Positions 27,640 to 37,668 of a stretch of 64,000 nucleotides of DNA are shown in pieces. A program made the position numbers and the translations under genes. Within the stretch, counting starts at the first letter, position 1. Each line of letters opens with the position of its first letter. This stretch comes from Levilactobacillus koreensis JCM 16448 (lineage in GTDB: Bacteria > Bacillota > Bacilli > Lactobacillales > Lactobacillaceae): contig NZ_AZDP01000040.1 in assembly GCF_001435525.1 (NCBI RefSeq), positions 33,900 to 97,899 on the forward strand, written 5' to 3'. A model generated the notes under the pieces. That model searched no databases and was not told where the DNA came from. It was given only the letters and a program-made list of their open reading frames with translations.

Positions 27640-27675
27640 TGAAAACGCTTACTTTTTTATTACACGGCTATTATA
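27640..27675 (-). promoter_or_regulatory. pdu operon promoter with cre-like site
   Basis: TATAAT on the minus strand (27670-27675) lacks a good -35 box, as expected for an activator-dependent promoter. Just downstream, TGAAAACGCTTACT (27640-27653) matches the CcpA cre consensus with one mismatch, so carbon catabolite control by roadblock is likely. The 224-base gap is shared with the divergent AraC-type gene. Confidence 0.65.
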
Positions 27676-27833
27676 TAACAAGTGCTCTAAATTTTCTTAG
27701 TCATTTTCATTTATAAATTATGGTAATTCACAAGATATTGCTCTTATTTATTACGGATATTTGATTTTTGTCATAAAATAGGCTATTGTGTACTCACTAA
27801 CAAGGGTAGCAACCTCTAAAAGGAGACTTTTTT

Positions 27834-28898
27834 ATGAATTTCAATTCACAAGAAACTCGGTACATTCGCATCAAACAAATCTTGACTTTATTTTATCAAC
27901 TAACGAAGACCCACCTTGCCTTCATTGACGCCTCCTTACACCTCGTCACCAGCGATGGTGTGTTCCTGGACACTGGTAAAGTTACCGCCTTTTTTCACAA
28001 AAAGAATCTTTCACTATTCTTCCCCTTGATTACAAATGGACAATTCAATGGCTTGTTTGTTACAAATAAGAATAATATTCCCGTTAATACAACTTCCCTA
28101 CATCGGGACGCCCTGGAAAATATCGCCACCAGTGTTCTAAATGCCTACTATCAAGAGATTAGCGTCCTATCACCACTGACTAAAGAAGAATTAATGAAAG
28201 GCCATCAGCTCCTCAGCCTAATTATTTCTGGATCTACAACTGACATTGGAGAGCCAGCTAACAAACTCAAACAGTCCCCAAATATCAATAATAGCAAGGG
28301 AATCAATGATATTGGCATCGCCTTATCATACATAGATCAAAATATCGATCAAAAGCTTACGCTGGACACGGTGGCCAAAAATTCCTATTTGTCACCGGCC
28401 TACTTAAGTCGATTATTCAAAGAACACTTTAAAATTAATTTTTCAAATTACATTCGAATCAGAAAGATTTCTCTGGCCCAGATACAATTGATTTCGACCG
28501 ACCAACCCATCAGTGATATTTCGAACACCATTGGATTTGCCCGAGCAAACTATTTCAATAAGGTTTTCAAAGAAACTACCAGCCTAACTCCGTTACAGTT
28601 CCGCAAGCGATATAACGGCGCTCAGAAAATCTACACCATCAACCGCGACTTAGAGTGGAATGATAACATCTCAGTTTATGCTGCATCCCAACACTACTTT
28701 CAAAAAGAAGGCATTGCCTTGAAGGAAAAGAGTATCAATGGCCGGCCCTGCATCATTGCCATCGATGGTCTATCTTCCCTAAGCAATACAAAAGGCTGGA
28801 TCTATCTAGTAGATGGCATTCAACCCCAAATTTTCCCCAGCGAAACGTACATTCAAAATAAGTCTGTCATTCAGTGGATCTATGTCACACTCTCCTAG
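27834..28898 (+). CDS. AraC-type activator of pdu with C-terminal transcobalamin-like domain
   Basis: The 354-residue protein has three parts. Residues 1-110 are a small sensor-like domain similar in place to PocR. Residues 158-260 are a typical AraC double HTH (TLDTVAKNSYLSPAYLSRLF; PISDISNTIGFARANYFNKVF). Residues 268-353 are unexpected after the HTH. They carry IDGL, GWIYLVDG (321-328) and WIY (348-350), matching INGL, GWKYKVNG (209-216) and WYF (236-238) of the DUF4430 protein encoded at 31823-32554. Both have exactly 26 residues between the two tryptophans. The gene is divergent from pduA, so it most likely activates pdu; the extra domain suggests direct corrinoid sensing (inference). 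AAAAGGAG precedes the ATG. Confidence 0.85.
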   Translation: MNFNSQETRYIRIKQILTLFYQLTKTHLAFIDASLHLVTSDGVFLDTGKVTAFFHKKNLSLFFPLITNGQFNGLFVTNKNNIPVNTTSLHRDALENIATSVLNAYYQEISVLSPLTKEELMKGHQLLSLIISGSTTDIGEPANKLKQSPNINNSKGINDIGIALSYIDQNIDQKLTLDTVAKNSYLSPAYLSRLFKEHFKINFSNYIRIRKISLAQIQLISTDQPISDISNTIGFARANYFNKVFKETTSLTPLQFRKRYNGAQKIYTINRDLEWNDNISVYAASQHYFQKEGIALKEKSINGRPCIIAIDGLSSLSNTKGWIYLVDGIQPQIFPSETYIQNKSVIQWIYVTLS

Positions 28899-28916
28899 GA
28901 AAAAATAAAAGTTCAA

Positions 28917-28967
28917 AAAATCAACGGTAGAATTTTCGTAAATTATGAAAATTTTACCGTTGATTTT
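28917..28967 (+). terminator. Terminator of the AraC-type regulator gene
   Basis: AAAATCAACGGTA...ATTTTC pairs with GAAAAT...TACCGTTGATTTT, a long stem ending in T residues, starting 18 bases after the stop. The remaining gap to 29252 holds cre-like sites and a promoter, listed separately. Confidence 0.9.
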
Positions 28968-29079
28968 GTCATTTTGTTGTTGGAAGTACTAATAATAATG
29001 ACAAATTATCATTGAAAACAAGTATTGTTCTTTTGAATTTTCAAGAGAATAACAACTATTTTTTTCACAATATAATGTT

Positions 29080-29093
29080 TGAAACCGCTTACC
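29080..29093. promoter_or_regulatory. cre-like site upstream of the SDR gene
   Basis: TGAAACCGCTTACC has one mismatch to the cre consensus TGWAANCGNTNWCA and sits just after a TATAAT (29071-29076). It resembles the pduA cre site, so both transcription units may share CcpA control. Confidence 0.55.
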
Positions 29094-29187
29094 GTTGCAA
29101 CGTTATGGCCACATAGTCCCTTCTTTAACGGCTAATATTTTTAACACAAAATGCTCAGAAATGCTGATTTTACGAAAAAGAAAGCGC

Positions 29188-29217
29188 TTTACATACAATA
29201 ATCGGGTGCTATATAAT
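29188..29217 (+). promoter_or_regulatory. Promoter of the SDR and D-LDH genes
   Basis: TTTACA (29188-29193) and TATAAT (29212-29217) have an 18-base spacer. The -35 box overlaps GAAAGCGCTTTAC, a weaker cre-like palindrome, which would let a repressor block the polymerase. Confidence 0.72.
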
Positions 29218-29252
29218 ACCTTTGTAACAAACTTTAGAACGGAGGCTTTATA

Positions 29253-31191
<1,939 letters not shown>

Positions 31192-31282
31192 CATTTATCG
31201 ACTACCACCTGTTGTCGTACAACGCCAAAGTTAATAAGCCTCCACTAAAAAAAACTAAGGTTGACTGTACGTAGAAGATAAA

Positions 31283-31324
31283 AAGATATGGCACCCTCAC
31301 ATCGAGGATGCCATATCTTTTTTA
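31283..31324 (+). terminator. Terminator of the SDR and D-LDH operon
   Basis: AAGATATGGCA...CCTC pairs with GAGG...TGCCATATCTT and is followed by a T run. Confidence 0.92.
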
Positions 31325-31392
31325 GTAGATTACTAATCAAAAGCACAACCCAAATAAACCACGGTCTCTGATTATTAAAAAAACAGAATCTG

Positions 31393-31821
31393 TTAATCGT
31401 CTAAGAATTGGCGAAGAGCTTCAGTATGTGCACCAGTCAAAGCAGAAACTTTGAATATCTGATGTGCCCCAGCTCTTTTCAGCTGGTCACTCGACCAATC
31501 AATTGCGGCTTGATCAGCAACATCCGTTTTAGTGACCACTCCCACAACCGGCCGCGCAAACATCGTACTAAGTGCTTCCGGAAAGATTAAGCGTTGATCC
31601 GTTGCACTCTGTAGCATAAGCACAACGTCAACATCCATTGCCGTCGTCGCCAAATTTGTATACATTCGGCGATGCTCAATGTACTCCCCTGGGGTATCAA
31701 CAATATTTTGATAGAACTCAACCGCTTGCGTCTTATCATAATGAATGGTCAGATCCTTCAGCCGTTGCAAGAGCGTCGTCTTGCCACAGCCAATGGCACC
31801 AATAAACATCGCTCGTTTCAT
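31393..31821 (-). CDS. pduV: PduV/EutP-type small GTPase-like protein
   Basis: The 142-residue P-loop protein has IGAIGCGKTTLLQRL (Walker A), DTPGEYIEHRRMY (switch/G3), and VVTKTDVAD (G4-like). This is the PduV/EutP family, linked to shell positioning and acetate or nucleotide metabolism in relatives. ATG 31821 lies one base after the preceding stop codon, so it is translationally coupled to the DUF4430 gene. That puts pduV in the cobalamin-capture unit rather than at the end of the pdu operon. Confidence 0.88.
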   Translation of the reverse strand: MKRAMFIGAIGCGKTTLLQRLKDLTIHYDKTQAVEFYQNIVDTPGEYIEHRRMYTNLATTAMDVDVVLMLQSATDQRLIFPEALSTMFARPVVGVVTKTDVADQAAIDWSSDQLKRAGAHQIFKVSALTGAHTEALRQFLDD

Positions 31822-31822
31822 C

Positions 31823-32554
31823 TTAGTACCCCGCTGTCGTGAAGTACCAGTGAACGTCATCACCGTTAGTCACGTGTTTGGTGTTGGCAGCTTCATCAAT
31901 GAACTTGCCGTTGACCTTGTACTTCCAGCCACTACCAACCTTCACATCGTTTTCGGCAAGGCCGTTAATGCTGCTGACGTAGACAGCCACACCGCTTTGG
32001 TAGACCAATTTTAACTTGGAGGACTTCAGAGCCGAGAAGACCGTGGCATTCTTGGAGATAGCCACCGAACCATTGAAGAACGTCTTCTTGTAGCCGGTCA
32101 CGGTCAAATGGACCTTTCCGGTCGACTGCGACTTAGACGTCGACTTCTTAGTCGTCTTAGCAGTCTGCCGTTTGGTAGCAGGTTGTGTTGCCTTGGCCGC
32201 CCTCTTGGTTGTCGCTGCCTTCTTCGTCGACCGAGCCGTCGTCACCTTTTTAGCTGCAGCATTGGAAGTGCTGGCCGCTTTAGACGACCGTTTAGCTTTT
32301 TTGGTAGCTTTGGCGCGAGTAGAACTGGCCTTGCGCTTGGACGCCGATGACTTCTTATGTGCCTCTTTCTTTGCTGCAACCTTTTTAGTCTGCGACGAAG
32401 AAGATGACGCTTGACTCACAGATGAACTCTGATTCGATGACGACCTCGTCTGTGGCGCCGTGGACTGCTGCGAATGCTGCTGCATGGCCAATGCCGTTCC
32501 CATGGTGAAAATGGTGACGACGACCGCCACGATGATCCAGACTGACTTTTTCAT
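31823..32554 (-). CDS. Membrane-anchored DUF4430 protein (transcobalamin beta-like domain)
   Basis: A 243-residue exported protein. Residues 4-24 are a hydrophobic signal anchor. Residues 30-145 are a strongly basic Ser/Thr/Lys/Ala low-complexity stalk suited to crossing the cell wall. Residues 147-243 are a DUF4430 domain (VYVSSINGL, GWKYKVNG, then VHWYF), the fold of the C-terminal half of transcobalamin and intrinsic factor. No LPXTG is present. It lies 25 bases after the alpha-domain gene and is coupled to pduV. It likely binds cobalamin at the surface together with the alpha protein. Confidence 0.82.
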   Translation of the reverse strand: MKKSVWIIVAVVVTIFTMGTALAMQQHSQQSTAPQTRSSSNQSSSVSQASSSSSQTKKVAAKKEAHKKSSASKRKASSTRAKATKKAKRSSKAASTSNAAAKKVTTARSTKKAATTKRAAKATQPATKRQTAKTTKKSTSKSQSTGKVHLTVTGYKKTFFNGSVAISKNATVFSALKSSKLKLVYQSGVAVYVSSINGLAENDVKVGSGWKYKVNGKFIDEAANTKHVTNGDDVHWYFTTAGY

Positions 32555-32579
32555 GACTGACGCTCCTTACCCTTAAACT

Positions 32580-33632
32580 TTATTTGAACGTGTAGACTAA
32601 TTTGTTAGTGTAAGTCCCGTTGTGGGCAGCACTAGCAGCTAAGCTCACTTGACCATAAGCTAACGTCATACTGAAAGCATCTTTAACGGTACCGTCAGAC
32701 TTCACGTAGCTCAGCATTGCACGTAATGGCGTTGCAGTTTGGCCACTAGTCAAAGCTGTCTTGTTGATGTTCTTGAAAGCAGCCTTCGTCGTTGCTAAAC
32801 CAATGATGGCTTCAGCAGTTGAGTTGGCGTTAGCATTTTCTTTACCGTTGTAGGTGTAACCAAAGGCACCACTCTTGTAAACGGCCTTCTTCAAATAGCT
32901 CCGGCCAGCAGTGGCAGCGGCTTTAACCGTCTTATTCTTGCTCTTACCCATCGCTAAGGCGTTCACAGCAACGGCCGTGGTGTCACTGTCGACACTAGCA
33001 ACGGTGTTGTTGTAGGCCCAGCCCTTGTTGGATTGTTGACTCTTAGCAATCTTCAAGCTTAATGAAGACTTGGAAAATGCGGCCTTGCTAGGCTTCTTGA
33101 AGGTCTTGTTGGAAGAAACGGCAATCAAAGTCGTGCTTTGAACATTGACCGTTTGCTTGTTCATTGACTTCTTGTACAACGTGCTGACCAAGTTCATCGA
33201 CTCCTTGGCACCAGCTGGCTTGTACTTGGTTGGGTTGACGCCAATGGCTTGCAACCCAATGATAGCATTAGCCAAGGTAGCCGGATCACTCTTGCTGGAA
33301 ACGACCAGGTTCTTCTTAACTAATTTCTTCTGGCTGGCCGTAAACTTGTAGCCTTGCTTCTTCAAGCCTAACAGAAAGTCGGAATACCCAGCAGCGGCAC
33401 CGACCGTAGGATAAGCAGATTTGCTAAAAATCTTAGCTTTGGTGCTCAAGCCATTCTTATTGGCCTTCATCATTTTCTTTGCGTATGTAGTTGCAGACTT
33501 GGTCTTGCTGGTCCGATAACTCTTGCTAGCGGTCTTGACACTTGCAGCCCCTGCGTCAACAACTGGTACCAAGGTTCCCAAAGCCAATACTGCAGTTAAT
33601 GAAGCCGTCATTACTTTATTCATCTTAAACAT
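32580..33632 (-). CDS. Secreted alpha-alpha toroid protein (transcobalamin alpha-like domain)
   Basis: The 350-residue protein starts with a signal peptide (MFKMNKVMTASLTAVLALG, then Ala-rich cleavage region). The mature part has repeats typical of prenyltransferase/intrinsic-factor toroids: LANAIIGLQAIGVNPTKY, QQSNKGWAYNN...DSDTTAVAVNALA, and SGAFGYTYNGKENANANSTAEAIIGLA. In vertebrate B12 carriers and many bacterial proteins this alpha half is fused to a DUF4430 beta half; here they are separate adjacent genes. ATG 33632 follows AAAGGA; a GTG at 33662 extends the frame without support. It likely captures cobalamin outside the cell (inferred). Confidence 0.75.
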   Translation of the reverse strand: MFKMNKVMTASLTAVLALGTLVPVVDAGAASVKTASKSYRTSKTKSATTYAKKMMKANKNGLSTKAKIFSKSAYPTVGAAAGYSDFLLGLKKQGYKFTASQKKLVKKNLVVSSKSDPATLANAIIGLQAIGVNPTKYKPAGAKESMNLVSTLYKKSMNKQTVNVQSTTLIAVSSNKTFKKPSKAAFSKSSLSLKIAKSQQSNKGWAYNNTVASVDSDTTAVAVNALAMGKSKNKTVKAAATAGRSYLKKAVYKSGAFGYTYNGKENANANSTAEAIIGLATTKAAFKNINKTALTSGQTATPLRAMLSYVKSDGTVKDAFSMTLAYGQVSLAASAAHNGTYTNKLVYTFK

Positions 33633-33654
33633 TATCCCATCATCCTTTAAATTA

Positions 33655-33776
33655 AATTTCACTGGTTGTAACCGTCGGGTCTTTCATCCCGTGAAGCTGG
33701 GGAGCCTAAGACACGGTTCTCAGAGCGACACGAGATTCCATACCTAACATCCTCCGACTACAAGTCGCGTAGTTAT
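33655..33776 (-). ncRNA. Structured leader upstream of the alpha-domain gene, class unassigned
   Basis: On the minus strand this leader can fold into nested helices: AACCGT with ACGGTT, inside it GTCTT with AAGAC, and a GGCT/AGCT hairpin. A separate CGCGACTTGTAGTCG hairpin lies at its 5' end. The order and conserved-looking loops (GGGATGAAAGACCC) resemble a riboswitch or a relic of an IS605-type element end. No cobalamin box (GCCACTG) is present, so it is not a standard cobalamin riboswitch. Outside it, 33777-34003 contains only a CCGCTA/TTAGCGG hairpin. Confidence 0.45.
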
Positions 33777-34003
33777 AAAATACATGTTGCCTTTTGCTAT
33801 TTGACACGCCAATTCTAATAACGATTGAATTTTAAGCAATGACAATCACTATCATCTACTAATCAATTATCCAATCAATCATTAGACTGCCCGCTAATCA
33901 CTAGCGGCGGGACTTACCAAGAACAATATCCGGTCACCCAATAGTCACCCATTTTTCACACAGACTGGCGCAGTCATTTCCCCGCTACACCAACCCGTAC
34001 AAT

Positions 34004-34693
34004 TTACCTGTGATGTCGTTGGCCACTCGTCATGCTCTTGGGTAAGATTTGATACTTGGTGATCAACCGGTCCATGAGTTGGCGCCATGGCCGGTAGAGC
34101 AAGAGAATGCTGACTGCATTGGTGGCGGCGTGCAGCGCGTCGAAGAGAAAGCTCCCCGCGAACGCCAACAAGAAACTTGTGACGCGAAGTGGCCGCACGT
34201 AGGCCAAGGCATACCAGAGATCCATGATCCAGCCAAACCAGAATCCCCACAGTGCTCCCCAGACGACCAGTAACCAGACATTATCCTTAAGCTGACTACG
34301 CCGTAATAATCCCGTGGTCAAGCCCATGAGACCCCAAGCCAACATTTGCCACGGTGTCCACGGCCCCTGACCTAAGAAAAGGTTCGAGACCAACGCCATC
34401 ATCGACCCGCTCACAAATCCCATTTCCGGGCCCAGACTCACAGCGCTTACGATAACGACGAAGCTGGTCAATTGGACGTTGGGAATCGCGGCCAAAGGAA
34501 CCCGTCCCAAGACACCCAATGCCACGATCACCGCCAGAAATACCAACAACCGCGTACTCATTTCCCGTTTCTCAAAGTGCCAGTAGGCCGGTAAGATGCT
34601 AACGGCCAGGCAGCCAAAGCTGAACCAGAGATAGTGCTTCCCTTTTAACAGGAGCATCCCCGCCAGCAAAACCAGCATCAATGTGACCGGCAC
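34004..34693 (-). CDS. ECF transporter substrate-binding (S) component, probably for cobalamin
   Basis: The 229-residue membrane protein has about eight hydrophobic segments. The core RVPLAAIPNVQLTSFVVIVSAVSLGPEMGFVSGSMMALVSNLFLGQGPWTPWQMLAWGL region is typical of the larger S-component subfamily that includes CbrT-like proteins. It begins with GTG 34693, three bases after the ATPase stop, with GGGG upstream. Substrate assignment comes only from the genes around it: alpha and beta cobalamin-binding domains and a B12-dependent pathway. Cobalamin or a precursor is therefore likely, not shown. Confidence 0.78.
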   Translation of the reverse strand: MPVTLMLVLLAGMLLLKGKHYLWFSFGCLAVSILPAYWHFEKREMSTRLLVFLAVIVALGVLGRVPLAAIPNVQLTSFVVIVSAVSLGPEMGFVSGSMMALVSNLFLGQGPWTPWQMLAWGLMGLTTGLLRRSQLKDNVWLLVVWGALWGFWFGWIMDLWYALAYVRPLRVTSFLLAFAGSFLFDALHAATNAVSILLLYRPWRQLMDRLITKYQILPKSMTSGQRHHR

Positions 34694-34695
34694 AA

Positions 34696-36384
34696 TCAGG
34701 CCCCAGTTAACTTGTCGTCGCTGTTCGATTGTAACTCACCTCCCTTCGTGGTTCGCCGAACGTCCTGCCAAAAGAGTGCGCTAGGCACCTGCTGCCGGAG
34801 CAAGCGATTGACAGCCGTCGTTGACAAAAAGTTATTTGTGAAAAATGTGCGTGTTGTTTGAGGTGTACTGACCTGTCCGTCAAACATGAACGTGCAGCTG
34901 GTCGCAAAGGCCGCACAAAAATCCATATCATGACTCGCCATCACAATCGTTAATCCTTTCTGATGTTCCCGTCGCAAGATGCGGCCAATATGTTGCTTGG
35001 TGTCCGGATCGAGTCCCTTCGTGGGTTCATCCAATAAGAGGAGTTCTGGTTGCGCAATCAACGCGAGGCCCAATCCCAGTAATTGTTGTTGGCCTCCACT
35101 CAGATCAAAAGCATTCTGGTCAGCTACCTTGGTTAAATGGCAAGTGGTCAGCATGTTTTGCACGACCTGCCTAACCTCCGTCCGACCCAATAGCTCGGCC
35201 TGCGCTGTGAGTTCCGCAACCACCGTGTCACCACTGAACTGCTCCGTGGGGTTTTGTGAAAGGTACCCGATATGCTTAAGCCGCTCATTATTTTTCAGCT
35301 TCCAAACAATTTGCTGCTTTAAGCGGGCCTTGCCATGTTGCGGTTTCTGCAATCCCGCCAGAATCGTTAGCAATGTTGATTTCCCCGAACCATTTTTTCC
35401 AATGATTGCCAACCAGTCGCCGGTATTCACGGTCAGATTGAGCTGGCGGAGCACGGCCACGCCACCATCATAGTGCCGAGTAATTGCCTTGGCCGTCAAT
35501 AAAGGATCCGCGGCAACCTTCAGCTTGGTCGTGTCATCCTGCACCCCAAACTGCCAATTGCCAGCCTGCAACGCTTGGCGACCAGCCGTCACCGTCAGCG
35601 GTAAGGGCTGAACGGGTAAGTCATGCGCTAGGAAGAATTCAGGGACCGGTGGTACGAACGCGCGCAGTTCCGGTGTCTGGTGCATCTGTCGTAATCCCGC
35701 GGAGACAGGTCCCGCGTAGGCTACCCGTCCCGCCGTTAGCAAGACCAACTGATCAGCCATCGATAAGACCCGACTCAACCGGTGCTCGGTCAAGACGATC
35801 GTAATGCCCAGTTCATCATGGACCTGCTGTAAAATAGTTAGAAAATTCTGTGCCGTCGTCGGGTCCAATTGGGCGGTGGGCTCATCGAGTAAAATAACTT
35901 CCGGCTTAAGTGCCAAGACTGAAGCCAAGTTGACCAGCTGCAACTGCCCACCGGAAAGACTATCGATGGATTGATGAAGCAATTTATCCAGGCCTAAGAA
36001 GTTCGAGAGCTCCGCAATGCGCATGGTCATGGCCGCCGAATCAAAGCCCAGATTTTCCAATGGAAAGGCCAACTCTTCAATGACCGTCGCCATGATTGGT
36101 TGCGTTTGGGGGTCTTGCGCCACGTAGCCCAATTGTTGGGCACTGGTTTCGCTGGATAATACCGCCAGCGGTTGCCCACGGAACAGCACCTGTCCCGCTG
36201 GTTCCCCGGCTGGCTGCAATTCCGGTTTGAGCTGTTTGAGCAACGTTGTCTTGCCACTACCAGTAGCACCGACAATGGTCACGAAGGCGCCAACTTCAAT
36301 TGACAGCGAAATGTCATTTAATGTCGCCTTAGCCTGTCCAGGATAAGTGAACGCAAGATGGTCAATCTTTATTAATTCTCCCAT
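34696..36384 (-). CDS. ECF transporter double ATPase
   Basis: A 562-residue fusion of two ABC ATPase domains. Domain 1 has GATGSGKTTLLK and LSGGQLQLVNLASVLALKPEVILLDEPTAQLD; domain 2 has GKNGSGKSTLLT and LSGGQQQLLGLGLALIAQPELLLLDEPTKGLD. The energising ATPases of ECF transporters are usually two genes (EcfA1, EcfA2); the fused form marks a dedicated group I transporter. It overlaps the EcfT gene by 13 bases. Confidence 0.9.
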   Translation of the reverse strand: MGELIKIDHLAFTYPGQAKATLNDISLSIEVGAFVTIVGATGSGKTTLLKQLKPELQPAGEPAGQVLFRGQPLAVLSSETSAQQLGYVAQDPQTQPIMATVIEELAFPLENLGFDSAAMTMRIAELSNFLGLDKLLHQSIDSLSGGQLQLVNLASVLALKPEVILLDEPTAQLDPTTAQNFLTILQQVHDELGITIVLTEHRLSRVLSMADQLVLLTAGRVAYAGPVSAGLRQMHQTPELRAFVPPVPEFFLAHDLPVQPLPLTVTAGRQALQAGNWQFGVQDDTTKLKVAADPLLTAKAITRHYDGGVAVLRQLNLTVNTGDWLAIIGKNGSGKSTLLTILAGLQKPQHGKARLKQQIVWKLKNNERLKHIGYLSQNPTEQFSGDTVVAELTAQAELLGRTEVRQVVQNMLTTCHLTKVADQNAFDLSGGQQQLLGLGLALIAQPELLLLDEPTKGLDPDTKQHIGRILRREHQKGLTIVMASHDMDFCAAFATSCTFMFDGQVSTPQTTRTFFTNNFLSTTAVNRLLRQQVPSALFWQDVRRTTKGGELQSNSDDKLTGA

Positions 36385-37268
36385 AAACGATACATCCCCT
36401 CACCCAATACTGGCAGACCAACAAACACGAGCAGCGGCAACACCAACCACCAGTCGGCACTGGAACCCGCCGTCATCTGATAAACATTCGTGGTCCAACC
36501 GAAGCCGCGCCACCGAAAACTGATAATCAATCCAAACAGAAGCAAGCCGCACGTCCCAAAAATCACATCTAGTGGCTGCCAGGAATAGGTCTGGTAATGA
36601 CTGCGCTTATGGGCGCCGAAGCCGCGAGCTTCCATCAGAACTGCCGTTTCCATTGCGGACGAGACGGAATCAATCAAAAGAATGCGCATGAGACGACCGG
36701 TCTTTTGAATCCGTTGTCTCCATGATCCTTCGGTAACCACGATTCCCCGCGTCTTTTGTAGCATCACTAGCCGACGAAATTTCTGTGTGAACAAGCTGAC
36801 AAGACGTAAAGAAATCGTCAGTAGCATCGCCAGTCGCGGCACGATTGGAAATAGCAGGTAACTAAGCTTGGGCGTTGTTAGAATACCATTGAATAGAATA
36901 AATGCTAGAATCATCGCGCCCAATAGGATCGCCATCGTACAACCGTAGAGTAACCCGGTGCGCGTCAACCGAAACGTTACCGGTCCCAGCGTCAAGCGCC
37001 AAAGCACTCCCCGCCCATTTTGATTCAGAAGTAGGTTGAACAGCACGATAACGGCCATTAGCGAGCCAATGCCTTTCAAGACCGATACGATTCGCTGGCG
37101 ACTAAAGTACCAACAGCTAATGGCTAATAACCCACTAAATAGGGCTATAGCTAAAATTAGATGGTTGAAGACTAATAAGAGAGCAAATAATTCAATAAAA
37201 TAAACGGCAACGACTGCCGGGTGAACTTGACTAAAAAATGATGTGCTGGCTAACGTTCCCACATTCAC
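36372..37268 (-). CDS. ECF transporter transmembrane coupling protein
   Basis: EcfT-type protein of about 298 residues with four to six membrane segments and the coupling-helix ARG motif in VLMEARGFGAHKR. It couples ATP hydrolysis to toppling of the S component. I choose GTG 37268 because GGAGGGA lies 6 bases upstream; an ATG at 37316 opens the frame earlier but has poor spacing. It is the first gene of the ECF operon T-A-S. Confidence 0.85.
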   Translation of the reverse strand: MNVGTLASTSFFSQVHPAVVAVYFIELFALLLVFNHLILAIALFSGLLAISCWYFSRQRIVSVLKGIGSLMAVIVLFNLLLNQNGRGVLWRLTLGPVTFRLTRTGLLYGCTMAILLGAMILAFILFNGILTTPKLSYLLFPIVPRLAMLLTISLRLVSLFTQKFRRLVMLQKTRGIVVTEGSWRQRIQKTGRLMRILLIDSVSSAMETAVLMEARGFGAHKRSHYQTYSWQPLDVIFGTCGLLLFGLIISFRWRGFGWTTNVYQMTAGSSADWWLVLPLLVFVGLPVLGEGMYRLWEN

Positions 37269-37574
37269 CAGAGGTCCCTCCATCCATGTAACCGCTTTCA
37301 GACGTGTTGAAATCATTCCTTTGGCGACTACTTTCGCACAACCTATCTCATCAATTGATTCTCAAACAGATGATCAAAACGTGCTTATTTCATTATCAAC
37401 CATTTTAACAAATTTTGCTAGAGGCCGTTTCCAGCCACGGCAAAAGATGACAATTTCTAAACAAGCAATTATAAATAAAAATAGAACCTTGTAGACTACA
37501 ATTTGTATAATAAAGCGACTTATATCAACTAGTGTGCCTTTTCTTCATCTAATCTTGTATGTGAAAAATTGTAA

Positions 37575-37606
37575 TAAAAAAACAGTCATCCTGATTCAGA
37601 TGACTG
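37575..37606 (-). terminator. Terminator of the gatCAB-dagK-rlmD operon
   Basis: CAGTCATC and GATGACTG form the stem; on the minus strand seven T residues follow. It lies 63 bases past the methyltransferase stop. The rest of 37269-37574 includes a possible TATAAT for ecfT (near 37470) and nothing else I can name. Confidence 0.85.
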
Positions 37607-37668
37607 CCTATCTTTTTACTCACATAGTGAATCGACAACCGAGAGAATCACTCTCTCAACAAGTTGTC

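Noticed and set aside
33655..33776. Cobalamin riboswitch before the B12-capture genes
   Set aside because: The conserved cobalamin box and GGTG...CC core are absent on the transcribed strand. I kept it only as an unassigned structured leader.
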